From Thauera sp. UBA6194 (GTDB taxonomy: Bacteria; Pseudomonadota; Gammaproteobacteria; Burkholderiales; Rhodocyclaceae), in contig DITC01000005.1 of the NCBI GenBank assembly GCA_002422685.1, positions 1-64,000 on the forward strand: a DNA stretch of 64,000 bases. The letters run 5' to 3'. Shown one piece after another: positions 6,839-15,957 of this stretch. The notes under the pieces are model-generated. The model was not told where the DNA came from, made no database searches, and saw only the letters and a program-made list of their open reading frames with translations. Made by a program: the position numbers and the translations under genes. Each line of letters begins with the position of its first letter. Position 1 is the first letter of the stretch.

Positions 6839-7426
6839 TCAGCGGTAGGGGTATGGTGAGGTTCCAAGCAGTGGGACGGAAAAATGCTCCGGCCGTTCGA
6901 CACGGAACCGCTCGCGAATCTGCCGATGGCGCGCGAGCCGAAGCAGGGCCTTGTCGCTGGTGATGACGGCGCTCGCATCGCTCAGGCTGGCGATCTCGAG
7001 AAACTTCTGGTCGTCTTCGTCCCGGCAGCGTGGAAGCGCGGAAATGCGTCGTTCGGCCTCGGCGTCTGGCGGCGGTGACCACGGCGCCAGGCGGCTGCGG
7101 TAGCGGGCATGCAGCGCGACTTGCGCGGCCTCGTCGAGCCCGAACTGCCGATACGCCAGCACGCAGCGCAATTCGTCCAGCGCATCTTCCCGGCTGAGCA
7201 GAAGACAGTGCCCCGCCTCGATCCACGCCCGCAGCGCATCCAGCTTGGGATCGCGAAACATCCACAGCGCCAGCACCGAATTGGTATCGAGCACGAGCCG
7301 CGGGCGTTCGTCGCTGGATTCATCCCCGTTCTGGGGCGTAAGAATTTCCGACACTCTCCCACCATTCAGTCCATTCAGCACCCCGTAAACGCAAAAACGG
7401 GGAGGGTCACCCCTCCCCGCTTCCAC
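6839..7426 (-). CDS. PIN-domain putative toxin (orphan VapC-like)
   Basis: PIN domains are metal-dependent RNases. The core begins RLVLDTNSVLALWMF (first acidic residue in LDTN), continues LSREDALDELRCVL, and ends RDEDDQKFLEIASLSDASAVITSDKALL, the acidic pocket of the TIGR00305-type 'putative TA toxin' family. No antitoxin gene is adjacent. The open frame starts at ATG 7426, but that start lies beyond the hairpin that terminates the phaC transcript. GTG starts at 7381 or 7354 are more plausible; the PIN fold itself starts near 7300. The stop-proximal part overlaps the region of lower GC. Confidence 0.75.
   Translation of the reverse strand: MEAGRGDPPRFCVYGVLNGLNGGRVSEILTPQNGDESSDERPRLVLDTNSVLALWMFRDPKLDALRAWIEAGHCLLLSREDALDELRCVLAYRQFGLDEAAQVALHARYRSRLAPWSPPPDAEAERRISALPRCRDEDDQKFLEIASLSDASAVITSDKALLRLARHRQIRERFRVERPEHFSVPLLGTSPYPYR
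7393..7419 (-). terminator. Terminator of phaC
   Basis: On the minus strand CGGGGAGGGGTGACCCTCCCCG forms a long perfect-stem hairpin followed by TTTTTG. It begins 18 bases after the phaC stop codon and overlaps the first codons of the longest PIN-toxin frame. Confidence 0.88.
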
Positions 7427-7436
7427 ACATCAACGC

Positions 7437-9260
7437 TCAAGCCGCAGCCTTGACGTCAACACGCGCCTTGACGAAGCTGCCCGGCGCGTCTTCCAGCGCC
7501 TTCAGCTTGCCCTTGGCGGGGTCGCGCGGGTCGACCTGCGCGGCGTCGTGGGCGGTGACCCAGGCTTGCCAGTCGGTCCACCACGAGCCGGCGTTCTGCT
7601 GCGCGCCTTCGAACCAGGCTTCGGCGGTTTGCGGCAGCTTGGCGGCCGGGTTGACCCAGTAGCCGTACTTGTTGGCCGCCGGCGGGTTGACGATGCCGGC
7701 GATGTGGCCCGAGCCGCCCAGCACGAAGCGCACCGGGGCGGTGAAGCGGCGCGCGCCCATGTAGGTGCTCTTCCACGGCGCGATGTGGTCTTCGATCGCC
7801 GAGATGAAGTAGCACGGCACCTTGACCTTGGTGAGGTCGATCGGGGTGCCGTCGATCTCGATGCCGCCCGGCTCGACGAGGCGGTTTTCCATGTACATGC
7901 TGCGCAGGTAGAAGCTGTGCATGGCGGCCGGCATGCGGGTGGAGTCCGAGTTCCAGTACAGCAGGTCGAACGGGAACGGGTCCTTGCCCATCAGGTAGTT
8001 GCTGACCACGAACGACCAGATCAGGTCGTTCGAGCGCAGCATGCTGAAGGTGCCGGCCATCTCCGAGCCTTCGAGGTAGCCGCGCTCGAACATCTTCTTC
8101 TCGAGGCTGGCGACCTGGCCTTCGTCGATGAACACGCCGAGCTCGCCGGGATCGGTGAAGTCGGTCATGGTGGTGAAGAAGGTGGCCGAGGCGATGCGCT
8201 TCTGGCGCTTGGCGGCGAGGTAGGCGAGCGTGGTGGCGAGCAGCGTGCCGCCCAGGCAGTAACCGGCGGCGTTGACTTCTTTTTCGCCGGTCTGCTGTTC
8301 GATGGCGTCGAGGGCGGCGATCACGCCTTCCTGGACGTAGGCGTCAAAGCTCTTCTCGGCCAGGCGCTCGTCGGGGTTGACCCAGGAGATCACGAACACG
8401 GTGTGGCCCTGGTCCACGCACCATTTGATGTAGGAGTTTTTCTCGCGCAGGTCGAGGATGTAGAACTTGTTGATCCAGGGCGGCACGATCAGCAGCGGCT
8501 TCTTGAGCACCTTGTCGGTGCTCGGGGTGTATTGCAGCAGCTGCATCATCTCGGTCTCGAACACGACCTTGCCCGGCGTGGTGGCGACGTTCTTGCCCAG
8601 CTCGAAGGCCGTGGTGTCGGTCATCTTGACGCGCAGGTTGCCGCCGCCGTCCTCGACGTCGCGCAGCAGGTTGTTGAGGCCCTTGAGCAGGTTCTGGCCG
8701 TGGCTCTTGACCGTCTCGCGGAAGACCTCGGGGTTGGTCATCGCGAAGTTCGACGGCGACAGGGCGTCGATGTACTGGCGGGTGTAGAAGTTGACCTTCT
8801 TCTGGGTCTGGTCGTCGAGGCCGTCGACGCCGCTCACGGTGTCATGGATGTGACGGGCGGCGATCAGGTAGGACTGCTTGATGAAGTCGAACAGGAAGTG
8901 CTCTTCCCATTCTTCGTCCTTGAAGCGCTTGTCGGTCTTCTCGGGGGCGGCGACCGGGGCGGCGCTCAGGCCGGCGACGCGCATCATCGAGTGCTGCCAC
9001 AGCGAGAAGTAGTCCCACACCAGGTTCATCTGCGCCTGGGCGAGCTTGTAGGGGTTGGACAGCAGCTTGGCCATCATGTCCATGAAGGCCTGGGCGATGC
9101 CGAGCTCGTCGGCCGGGGCGGAGACACCTTTCTTGAGCTGGCGATGGACGTGGTCGCTGATCAGGTGCGAGGCGCGGCGGGCGACTTCGGCGTAGGTTTT
9201 GGCGACTTCCTGCGGGTCGGGCAGGTCACAGTGGGGCGTTTCGTTGGTCGGTGCAGCCAT
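7437..9260 (-). CDS. phaC: Class I poly(3-hydroxyalkanoate) synthase
   Basis: Polymerises 3-hydroxyacyl-CoA into PHA at the granule surface. The 607-residue protein carries the lipase-like box GYCLGG with nucleophile Cys335, Asp491 in SAIEDHIAPW and His519 in GSGHIAG, spaced as in Cupriavidus PhaC. PPWINKFYILDL and the C-terminal GYWVNP block are typical. ATG 9260 is chosen over an ATG 15 codons upstream because AGGAG sits before it. The usual partners phaA/phaB are not beside it; an MBL hydrolase lies upstream on the same strand, 35 bases away, so the two may be co-transcribed. A strong terminator follows. Confidence 0.96.
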   Translation of the reverse strand: MAAPTNETPHCDLPDPQEVAKTYAEVARRASHLISDHVHRQLKKGVSAPADELGIAQAFMDMMAKLLSNPYKLAQAQMNLVWDYFSLWQHSMMRVAGLSAAPVAAPEKTDKRFKDEEWEEHFLFDFIKQSYLIAARHIHDTVSGVDGLDDQTQKKVNFYTRQYIDALSPSNFAMTNPEVFRETVKSHGQNLLKGLNNLLRDVEDGGGNLRVKMTDTTAFELGKNVATTPGKVVFETEMMQLLQYTPSTDKVLKKPLLIVPPWINKFYILDLREKNSYIKWCVDQGHTVFVISWVNPDERLAEKSFDAYVQEGVIAALDAIEQQTGEKEVNAAGYCLGGTLLATTLAYLAAKRQKRIASATFFTTMTDFTDPGELGVFIDEGQVASLEKKMFERGYLEGSEMAGTFSMLRSNDLIWSFVVSNYLMGKDPFPFDLLYWNSDSTRMPAAMHSFYLRSMYMENRLVEPGGIEIDGTPIDLTKVKVPCYFISAIEDHIAPWKSTYMGARRFTAPVRFVLGGSGHIAGIVNPPAANKYGYWVNPAAKLPQTAEAWFEGAQQNAGSWWTDWQAWVTAHDAAQVDPRDPAKGKLKALEDAPGSFVKARVDVKAAA

Positions 9261-9295
9261 CGTGTTCGGGCTCCTGTTTTTTTGGTGGGGCGGGG

Positions 9296-10336
9296 TTATC
9301 GGCAAGGGGTGAAACGGATCAGTCCGTTCGCGTCCATCCGCCGCGAGAGTGCTCCCTGACTCTCGAGGTGGTTGAGGTGGGCGATGGCCTCCCCCATGGC
9401 GAACATGACCTGGTGGGTATCGAGCTCACGCGGAAACAGCGTCGGCAGCAACTCTGCCGCGGTCCTTGGCGTGCTGCATGCAGCGAGCAGGACATCGCAG
9501 CGTTCGCGATGATGCGCGACGAGTTGTTCCACGCGAGCGTGAATACCCTTGAAAGGTTTGCCGTGGGATGGTAGCACGAGCGTGTCTTCGGGCAAGGTGC
9601 ACAATTCCCGCAACGAGGCGAGAAACCAGCCCAGTGGGTCGTCATGTGGTGTGGCCGCATACACGCTGACGTTGGTCGAGATGCGCGGCAGCAGCATGTC
9701 GCCCGAGATGAGCACGCCGAGCTCGGCGCAGTACAGGCTGGCGTGCTCGGGGGCGTGGCCGTAGCCGACGATGACGCGCCAGTCATGGGCGCCGATGCGC
9801 ACGGTGTCGCCGGCGAAGAGGCGGTGAAAGCGCGCCGGCAGGGCGGGGGCGCCGTGCCGATAGGCGTTGCCGCGGGCCGCGAGCGCGTCGTGGCGGGCGT
9901 CCGCGAGGCCGTGGGCGGCGAACTGGGCGAGCATGTCGGTGATGCAGTAGCCGGGCAGCTGATGCCAGATGGCGTGGGCGGCGAGGAACTCGCCCTGGGT
10001 GGTTTCGATGCGCGCGCCATCGCGCGCGGCGAGCCAGGTGGCCAGGCCGATGTGGTCGGGGTGGTGGTGGGTGACGATCACGCGCCGCAGCGGGCGGGCG
10101 TCGGCGGCGAGCACGGCTTCCCAGCTGGCGCGGGTGTCGTCGAGCGCATAGCCGCAGTCGATGGCCGTCAGGCTGTCACCGTCGTCGAGCAGCCACAGGT
10201 TGATGTGGTCGAGCGCGAACGGCAGGCGCATGCGCAGCCAGCGCAGGCCGGGCGCGATGCTCACCGCTTCGCCAGCGCCGGGCAGGGTGTCGAAGGGAAA
10301 TTGCAGTGCCTCGCGGGCAGTGGCCTCAGTGTTCAT
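9296..10336 (-). CDS. MBL-fold metallo-hydrolase
   Basis: A 346-residue metallo-beta-lactamase-fold hydrolase with the metal motif THHHPDHIG (about residues 89-97), a further His in GYGHAPEHASLYC, Asp in LISGDMLLP and a final His in LPSHGKPF. The last third (LLPTLFPRELDTHQVMFAMGEAIAHLNHLESQG) is a winged-helix-like tail, as in lactamase-like proteins tied to acyl-CoA metabolism. AGGAGACCCC precedes the ATG. It lies directly upstream of phaC and divergent from a MerR regulator, which suggests a thioesterase or hydrolase role in acyl-CoA/PHA turnover; the substrate is unknown. Confidence 0.88.
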   Translation of the reverse strand: MNTEATAREALQFPFDTLPGAGEAVSIAPGLRWLRMRLPFALDHINLWLLDDGDSLTAIDCGYALDDTRASWEAVLAADARPLRRVIVTHHHPDHIGLATWLAARDGARIETTQGEFLAAHAIWHQLPGYCITDMLAQFAAHGLADARHDALAARGNAYRHGAPALPARFHRLFAGDTVRIGAHDWRVIVGYGHAPEHASLYCAELGVLISGDMLLPRISTNVSVYAATPHDDPLGWFLASLRELCTLPEDTLVLPSHGKPFKGIHARVEQLVAHHRERCDVLLAACSTPRTAAELLPTLFPRELDTHQVMFAMGEAIAHLNHLESQGALSRRMDANGLIRFTPCR

Positions 10337-10521
10337 GGGGTCTCCTGTGGGGGGGGGTGAAGCGGCAGGCGGACAGCGCGCGTGCGGCGCCTGCCGGGGG
10401 CTCGATTGCCCAAATGTCGGGAATCTGATTAACTTCAGAGCACATTTTCATCAATCGGCCGGCAACAAAGGGCAATGCGGCCCGCCCTGAATCCATCCGG
10501 GGCGATTCACGCCGCTCGAGC

Positions 10522-10965
10522 ATGTTCAGCGAACAAACCTACACCATCACCGAACTCGCGCGCGAATTCGGCATCACGCCGCGCGCGATCCGCTTCTACG
10601 AGGACCAGGGCCTGCTCACGCCGGGCCGCGCCGGGCGTGCACGCGTCTACTCCAAGGCTGATCGTACCCGCCTCAAGCTGACCCTGCGGGGCAAGCGGCT
10701 CGGGCTCTCGCTCGCCGAAATCGGCGAGCTGCTCGGCATGTATGGCGGCGTGCAGGATTCGCTGCCGCAGCTCGAGCGCTTCTTGCGTGTGCTCGCCGAG
10801 CGCCGTGCCTCGCTCGAGCAGCAACGGCGCGACGTCGAGGCCGTGCTCGAGGAGATCGACATGATCGAGCGCCAGTGCCAGGCCTTGCTCGGCGACAACG
10901 CCGAAGGCGCGGCCGCGGCCAAGGCCGAGCTGGCGCGCTGCATCGACCGGGTGGGCACCGGGTGA
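10522..10965 (+). CDS. liuR: MerR-family regulator, LiuR-like
   Basis: A 147-residue MerR regulator. The N-terminal winged helix reads YTITELAREFGITPRAIRFYEDQGLL, followed by the wing RVYSKADRTRLKL and a long dimerisation helix (residues about 80-120). No cysteine metal-binding set is seen. This matches LiuR, the regulator of branched-chain amino acid catabolism in proteobacteria. The setting agrees: just downstream is an ACGT-repeat operator, then an acyl-CoA operon. It is divergent from the MBL/phaC pair. The ribosome site is weak. Confidence 0.8.
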   Translation: MFSEQTYTITELAREFGITPRAIRFYEDQGLLTPGRAGRARVYSKADRTRLKLTLRGKRLGLSLAEIGELLGMYGGVQDSLPQLERFLRVLAERRASLEQQRRDVEAVLEEIDMIERQCQALLGDNAEGAAAAKAELARCIDRVGTG

Positions 10966-10996
10966 TGTGCTCGGGCGCTGTTCTTTCGGCATCAGC

Positions 10997-11031
10997 TTTA
11001 CGTTGACGTAAACGTTAAAACAACGACAATA
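10997..11031 (+). promoter_or_regulatory. Likely LiuR operator within a MerR-type promoter
   Basis: TTTACGTTGACGTAAACG continues to TTAAA at 11019 and contains three ACGT/ACGTT blocks in palindromic arrangement, resembling published LiuR sites. It covers a -35 (TTGACG, 11003-11008), with -10-like GACAAT/ACAATA at 11025-11031. It precedes the thioesterase gene by about 20 bases. Confidence 0.7.
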
Positions 11032-11053
11032 CCGCAACACGGAGGAGATTACG

Positions 11054-11521
11054 ATGAGACCGACGACGCAGCCGTTTCAGCCGCGCGATCCGGCCTACGC
11101 AGAGCGCGTGCGCGAGAGCTTCGGCCTGCAGCAGGCGATGACCCTGATCGGGGCCGAGCTGGCCGTGGTCGAGCCCGGCTACACCGAGATTCACCTGCCT
11201 CGGTGCGAGCAGATCACCCAGCAGCACGGTTTCATCCATGGCGGGGTGGTGGGCATGATCGCCGATTCGGCCGCCGGCTACGCCGCCAACACCCTGACGC
11301 CGCCCGACACCAGCGTGCTGACGGTGGAGTACAAGATGAACCTGGTCGCCCCGGCCGACGGCCAGCGCCTGGTGGCGCGCGGCGAGGTGATCAAGCCCGG
11401 GCGCACGCTGATCATCACGCGCGCCGAGGTCTTTGCCGTGCGCGACGAGCAATGGACGCTATGCGCGGTGATGCAGCAGACCATCATGGCCATGCATGGG
11501 CGCAAGGAGCGCGGCGCATGA
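11054..11521 (+). CDS. PaaI-family hotdog thioesterase
   Basis: A 155-residue hotdog-fold acyl-CoA thioesterase. FIHGGVVGMIADSAAGYAA is the PaaI-type active-site helix (His-Gly-Gly plus Asp), followed by LTVEYKMNLVAPADG. It hydrolyses small or aromatic acyl-CoA esters; the exact substrate is unknown. A strong GGAGGAG ribosome site precedes it. First gene of the operon behind the LiuR-like operator; the next gene begins about 55 bases downstream. Confidence 0.88.
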   Translation: MRPTTQPFQPRDPAYAERVRESFGLQQAMTLIGAELAVVEPGYTEIHLPRCEQITQQHGFIHGGVVGMIADSAAGYAANTLTPPDTSVLTVEYKMNLVAPADGQRLVARGEVIKPGRTLIITRAEVFAVRDEQWTLCAVMQQTIMAMHGRKERGA

Positions 11522-11576
11522 GCTGGCGCATGTGCGGCAGAATGGCCGCTTCGTGACCCAGCCCGAGGACAAGCCC

Positions 11577-12719
11577 ATGCCATCCCGTCTGTGCGCCCTG
11601 ACCGCCGCCGATACTGCCGAACTCGAGCACGTGCGCGGCTTCTTCCGCCACTACGCCGCGTGGCTCGGCGTGGATATGAGCTATCAGGGCTTTGGCGACG
11701 AGGTCGCCAACCTGCCCGGCGCCTACGGCGAGGCCGATGGCCGCCTGTTCTATGCCGAGGTGGACGGCAAGCCCGCCGGCTGCGTCGGCGTGCGCCGCTT
11801 CTCCGAGGGCGTGTGCGAGATGAAGCGGCTCTACGTCGACCCGGCTTTTCGCGGCATCGGCGTGGGGCGCAAGCTCGCGCTCGCGGCCATCAAGGCCGCG
11901 CGCCTGATGGGCTACCGTCGCATCCTGCTCGACACCGTGCCGTCGATGCGGATCGCGGTGAAGCTCTATCGCGAGCTCGGCTTCAGCGAGGCGCCCGCCT
12001 ACTACCCGTCGCCGGTCGAGGGCACGATCTTCCTCACCCTGGACCTGGAGAACTGGTCCGAGGACGAGATCAACAACGAGAACCTCTTCCACCTGTTCGA
12101 CTACAACCAAGCCTGGTCGCGCCAGATGCAGCAGATCGACCCGGGCTTTTTCGGCAAGCTCGCGCGTCTGCAGGCGCCGGAGTACCTGTGGATCGGCTGC
12201 TCCGACTCGCGCGTGCCGGCCAACCAGATCGTTGGCCTGCTGCCGGGCGAGGTCTTCGTCCACCGCAACATCGCCAACGTGATCGTGCACACCGACCTCA
12301 ACGCGCTGGCGGTGATCCAGTACGCGGTCGATGTGCTCAAGGTCAAGCACATCATGGTGGTCGGCCATTACGGCTGCGGCGGCGTCAAGGCGGCGCTCGA
12401 ACGCGCCCGCGTGGGCCTCGTCGACCTGTGGCTGCGCCATGTGCAGGACGTGCATTCGCGCCATCTGCAGCTCGTGGATACGCTGCCGCCCGAGCTGCGC
12501 CACGACCGCCTGTGCGAGCTCAATGTCATCGAGCAGGTGGCCAACGTGGCGCAGACCGTGGTCGTGCAGGACGCCTGGCAGCGCGGTCAGCGCCTCACCG
12601 TGCATGGATGGATCTACGGCCTCAAGGATGGCCGCATCCACGACCTCGGGCTCAACCTCAGCCGCCCGGACGATCTCATGCCGCGCTACGCCGCGGCGCT
12701 CGAAGCGCTCGCATCCTGA
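11577..12719 (+). CDS. Fusion of GNAT acetyltransferase and beta-carbonic anhydrase
   Basis: Two enzymes in one 380-residue chain. Residues about 1-155 are a GNAT domain with the acetyl-CoA loop VDPAFRGIGVGRKLALAAI. Residues about 160-380 are a beta-class carbonic anhydrase: zinc ligands Cys208 and Asp210 in CSDSR, then His264 and Cys267 in HYGCGG, with FVHRNIANVI between. All catalytic residues are present. ATG 11577 is chosen (GAGG nine bases upstream, start of the GNAT fold); the frame is open upstream to 11496. It sits between thioesterase and thiolase genes. It may supply bicarbonate for biotin carboxylases while the GNAT half modifies an amine; this pairing is inference. Confidence 0.88.
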   Translation: MPSRLCALTAADTAELEHVRGFFRHYAAWLGVDMSYQGFGDEVANLPGAYGEADGRLFYAEVDGKPAGCVGVRRFSEGVCEMKRLYVDPAFRGIGVGRKLALAAIKAARLMGYRRILLDTVPSMRIAVKLYRELGFSEAPAYYPSPVEGTIFLTLDLENWSEDEINNENLFHLFDYNQAWSRQMQQIDPGFFGKLARLQAPEYLWIGCSDSRVPANQIVGLLPGEVFVHRNIANVIVHTDLNALAVIQYAVDVLKVKHIMVVGHYGCGGVKAALERARVGLVDLWLRHVQDVHSRHLQLVDTLPPELRHDRLCELNVIEQVANVAQTVVVQDAWQRGQRLTVHGWIYGLKDGRIHDLGLNLSRPDDLMPRYAAALEALAS

Positions 12720-12755
12720 GCGCAGTCAACAACACCGATTCAACAGGAGAACCGC

Positions 12756-13964
<1,209 letters not shown>

Positions 13965-13976
13965 GGAGAACAACCC

Positions 13977-15110
13977 ATGATTCTGACTCAAGAGCAGGAA
14001 CTCATCCGCGACTCGATGCGCGCCTTCGCGCAGGAGCGCCTGGCTCCCTTCGCCGCCGAATGGGACCGCAACCACACCTTCCCGCGCGAGGCGCTGAACG
14101 AACTCGCCGAGCTCGGCGCGCTCGGCATGGTGGTGCCCGAGGAATGGGACGGCGCCGGCATGGACTACATGAGCCTCGTGCTCACCCTCGAGGAGATCGC
14201 CGCCGGCGACGGCGCCACCTCGACCATCGTCAGCGTGCAGAACTCGCTGCCCTGCGGCATCCTCAACCGCTTCGGCACCGACGCGCAGAAGGAATCCTGG
14301 CTCAAGCCGCTTGCCCGCGGCGAGAAGCTCGGCTGCTTCTGCCTCACCGAGCCGCACGTGGGCTCGGACGCCTCGGCGATCCGCACCACCGCGGTCCGCG
14401 AGGGTGAGGAATGGGTGCTCAACGGCGTGAAGCAGTTCATCACCACCGGCAAGCACGCCGACGTCGCCATCGTGTTCGCGGTCACCGACAAGGCCGCCGG
14501 CAAGAAGGGCATCACCTGCTTCCTGGTGCCCGCGAACGCGCCCGGCTACCAGGTCGGCCGCATCGAGGAGAAGATGGGGCAGAAGGCCTCGGACACCACG
14601 CAGATCCTGTTCGAGAACTGCCGCATCCCGGCGGATTCGGTGATCGGTGCCGAGGGCGAAGGCTACAAGATCGCGCTCTCCAACCTCGAAGCCGGCCGCA
14701 TCGGCATCGCCGCGCAGTGCCTCGGCATGGCGCGCGCCGCGCTGGAAGCCGCGGTCAAGTACGCGCAGGAGCGCGAGAGCTTCGGCAAGCCGATCTTCGA
14801 GCACCAGGCGGTGAACTTCCGCCTCGCCGACATGGCGACGCAACTGGAAGCCGCGCGCCAGCTCGTGTGGCACGCCGCCAGCCTGAAGGACGCGGGGCGA
14901 CCCTGCCTCAAGGAGGCGTCGATGGCCAAGCTCTTCGCCTCCGAGATGGCCGAGCGCGTGTGCTCGGACGCCATCCAGGTGCACGGCGGTTACGGCTACG
15001 TGACCGACTTCCCGGTCGAGCGCATCTACCGCGACGTGCGCGTGTGCCAGATCTACGAAGGCGCGAGCGACATCCAGAAGCTGGTGATCGGGCGCGCGCT
15101 GGCGGGCTGA
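13977..15110 (+). CDS. Acyl-CoA dehydrogenase (short/branched chain)
   Basis: A 377-residue FAD-dependent acyl-CoA dehydrogenase. CFCLTEPHVGSDASAIRTTA is the FAD/substrate motif, FITTGKHAD follows, and QIYEGASDIQ near the C terminus carries the catalytic base Glu361, the position used by butyryl-, 2-methylbutyryl- and isobutyryl-CoA dehydrogenases. It is therefore distinct from the isovaleryl-CoA enzyme at 24.6 kb. Last gene of the thioesterase-fusion-thiolase operon, ended by a strong terminator. Confidence 0.92.
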   Translation: MILTQEQELIRDSMRAFAQERLAPFAAEWDRNHTFPREALNELAELGALGMVVPEEWDGAGMDYMSLVLTLEEIAAGDGATSTIVSVQNSLPCGILNRFGTDAQKESWLKPLARGEKLGCFCLTEPHVGSDASAIRTTAVREGEEWVLNGVKQFITTGKHADVAIVFAVTDKAAGKKGITCFLVPANAPGYQVGRIEEKMGQKASDTTQILFENCRIPADSVIGAEGEGYKIALSNLEAGRIGIAAQCLGMARAALEAAVKYAQERESFGKPIFEHQAVNFRLADMATQLEAARQLVWHAASLKDAGRPCLKEASMAKLFASEMAERVCSDAIQVHGGYGYVTDFPVERIYRDVRVCQIYEGASDIQKLVIGRALAG

Positions 15111-15130
15111 TCAGCGCCTGACGGCAGCGC

Positions 15131-15174
15131 GGGGCCGGCCTTTTCCGCACGGGGAAGGTCGGCCCCGTGTTTTT
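15131..15174 (+). terminator. Rho-independent terminator of the thiolase/ACAD operon
   Basis: A GGGGCCGGCCTTTTCC arm pairs with GGGGAAGGTCGGCCCC, with a short GCAC loop, and is followed by GTGTTTTT. Confidence 0.85.
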
Positions 15175-15386
15175 GGTAGCGGTAGTCGCGACCGTCGTCG
15201 CCTGCCCAGGGCGGGCGACGCGCGCCCACGGGATGCGCATGACCGTGACGGAATGCACGGTTGGGTCCGCATGGCTCTGCGACCATGAACCCCAAATAGT
15301 TCGAGCCGGCGCGCTGCGCGCTTTGCGCAGGGGTCGCAGCGGCCGCTGTGCCGATGAACGCGAGCAATTTCAGTGAGGCGAATGCC

Positions 15387-15821
15387 ATGGATGCGATCTC
15401 CGCCGGAATGAATCCGGTCCCCCGCGAACCGATGCGGCCGGCCGACGTGCGCCAGGCGCAGGCTGCGCAACAGGAAGCCCAGGCCCAGCGCAAGGAGCAG
15501 CGCCCCAGCGACGCAGCAGGCGCAGCCGCAAGCGCGTCCGCGCAACCCAGCGCCGTCGTCACCCTGAGCACCGTGGCGCGCGCCGAAGCCGCTGCGCAAT
15601 CCGCGCCCAGCCCCGACAGCGGGACCGTGGAAGCGCGGGCCGTCGAACAGGCCCGCGCCGCCGCAGCCAACGGCGATGTGCGCAACAACTATTCGGCGCA
15701 GCGCGCGCTGGCCTCCTACGAGGCCATGTCGCAGGTCGGCGCCAACAACGCCAGCCGACCGCAACAGCAGGAGCAGCCGACGGCGCCGGGCCAGAAGGCG
15801 GCAGGCGTGCTGCGCGGCTGA
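15387..15821 (+). CDS. Small Ala/Gln-rich hypothetical protein
   Basis: A 144-residue low-complexity protein rich in Ala, Gln, Ser and Pro, with a short conserved-looking start MDAISAGMNPVPREP and a helical segment near residues 85-120 (EQARAAAANGDVRNNYSAQRALASYEAM). No signal peptide or membrane segment is seen. Start 15387 has GAGG at a good distance; ATG 15354 is an in-frame alternative. The codon pattern looks real, but I do not recognise a family. It precedes the patatin gene by 136 bases, which include a separate promoter. Confidence 0.5.
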   Translation: MDAISAGMNPVPREPMRPADVRQAQAAQQEAQAQRKEQRPSDAAGAAASASAQPSAVVTLSTVARAEAAAQSAPSPDSGTVEARAVEQARAAAANGDVRNNYSAQRALASYEAMSQVGANNASRPQQQEQPTAPGQKAAGVLRG

Positions 15822-15879
15822 GCCCTGCCGTGCCCGACGCGCACCACCCCTTTCAATCGAGGCCTTCAATCGACACGGC

Positions 15880-15908
15880 CTGACGGAGGCTCTGCTGGCG
15901 CCTATATT
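15880..15908 (+). promoter_or_regulatory. Sigma-70 promoter of the patatin/CHAT/MBL unit
   Basis: CTGACG at 15880-15885, a 17-base spacer, and TATATT at 15903-15908. Predicted transcription starts near 15915, inside the palindrome that follows. Two copies of TTCAATCGA (15852-15860 and 15865-15873) lie just upstream of the -35. Confidence 0.65.
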
Positions 15909-15911
15909 GGG

Positions 15912-15937
15912 CATATGAGGATGTGCATCCACATATG
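15912..15937. promoter_or_regulatory. 26-bp near-perfect palindrome at the transcription start (candidate operator)
   Basis: CATATG at 15912-15917 and CATATG at 15932-15937 flank GGATG...CATCC, so the whole 26 bp is palindromic apart from the two central bases and one pair. It immediately follows the -10 element, the usual place for a repressor site. It could instead form a hairpin in the 5' leader. GGGAGGA, the ribosome site, follows. Confidence 0.65.
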
Positions 15938-15957
15938 ACCGATAGCGGGAGGACGGT

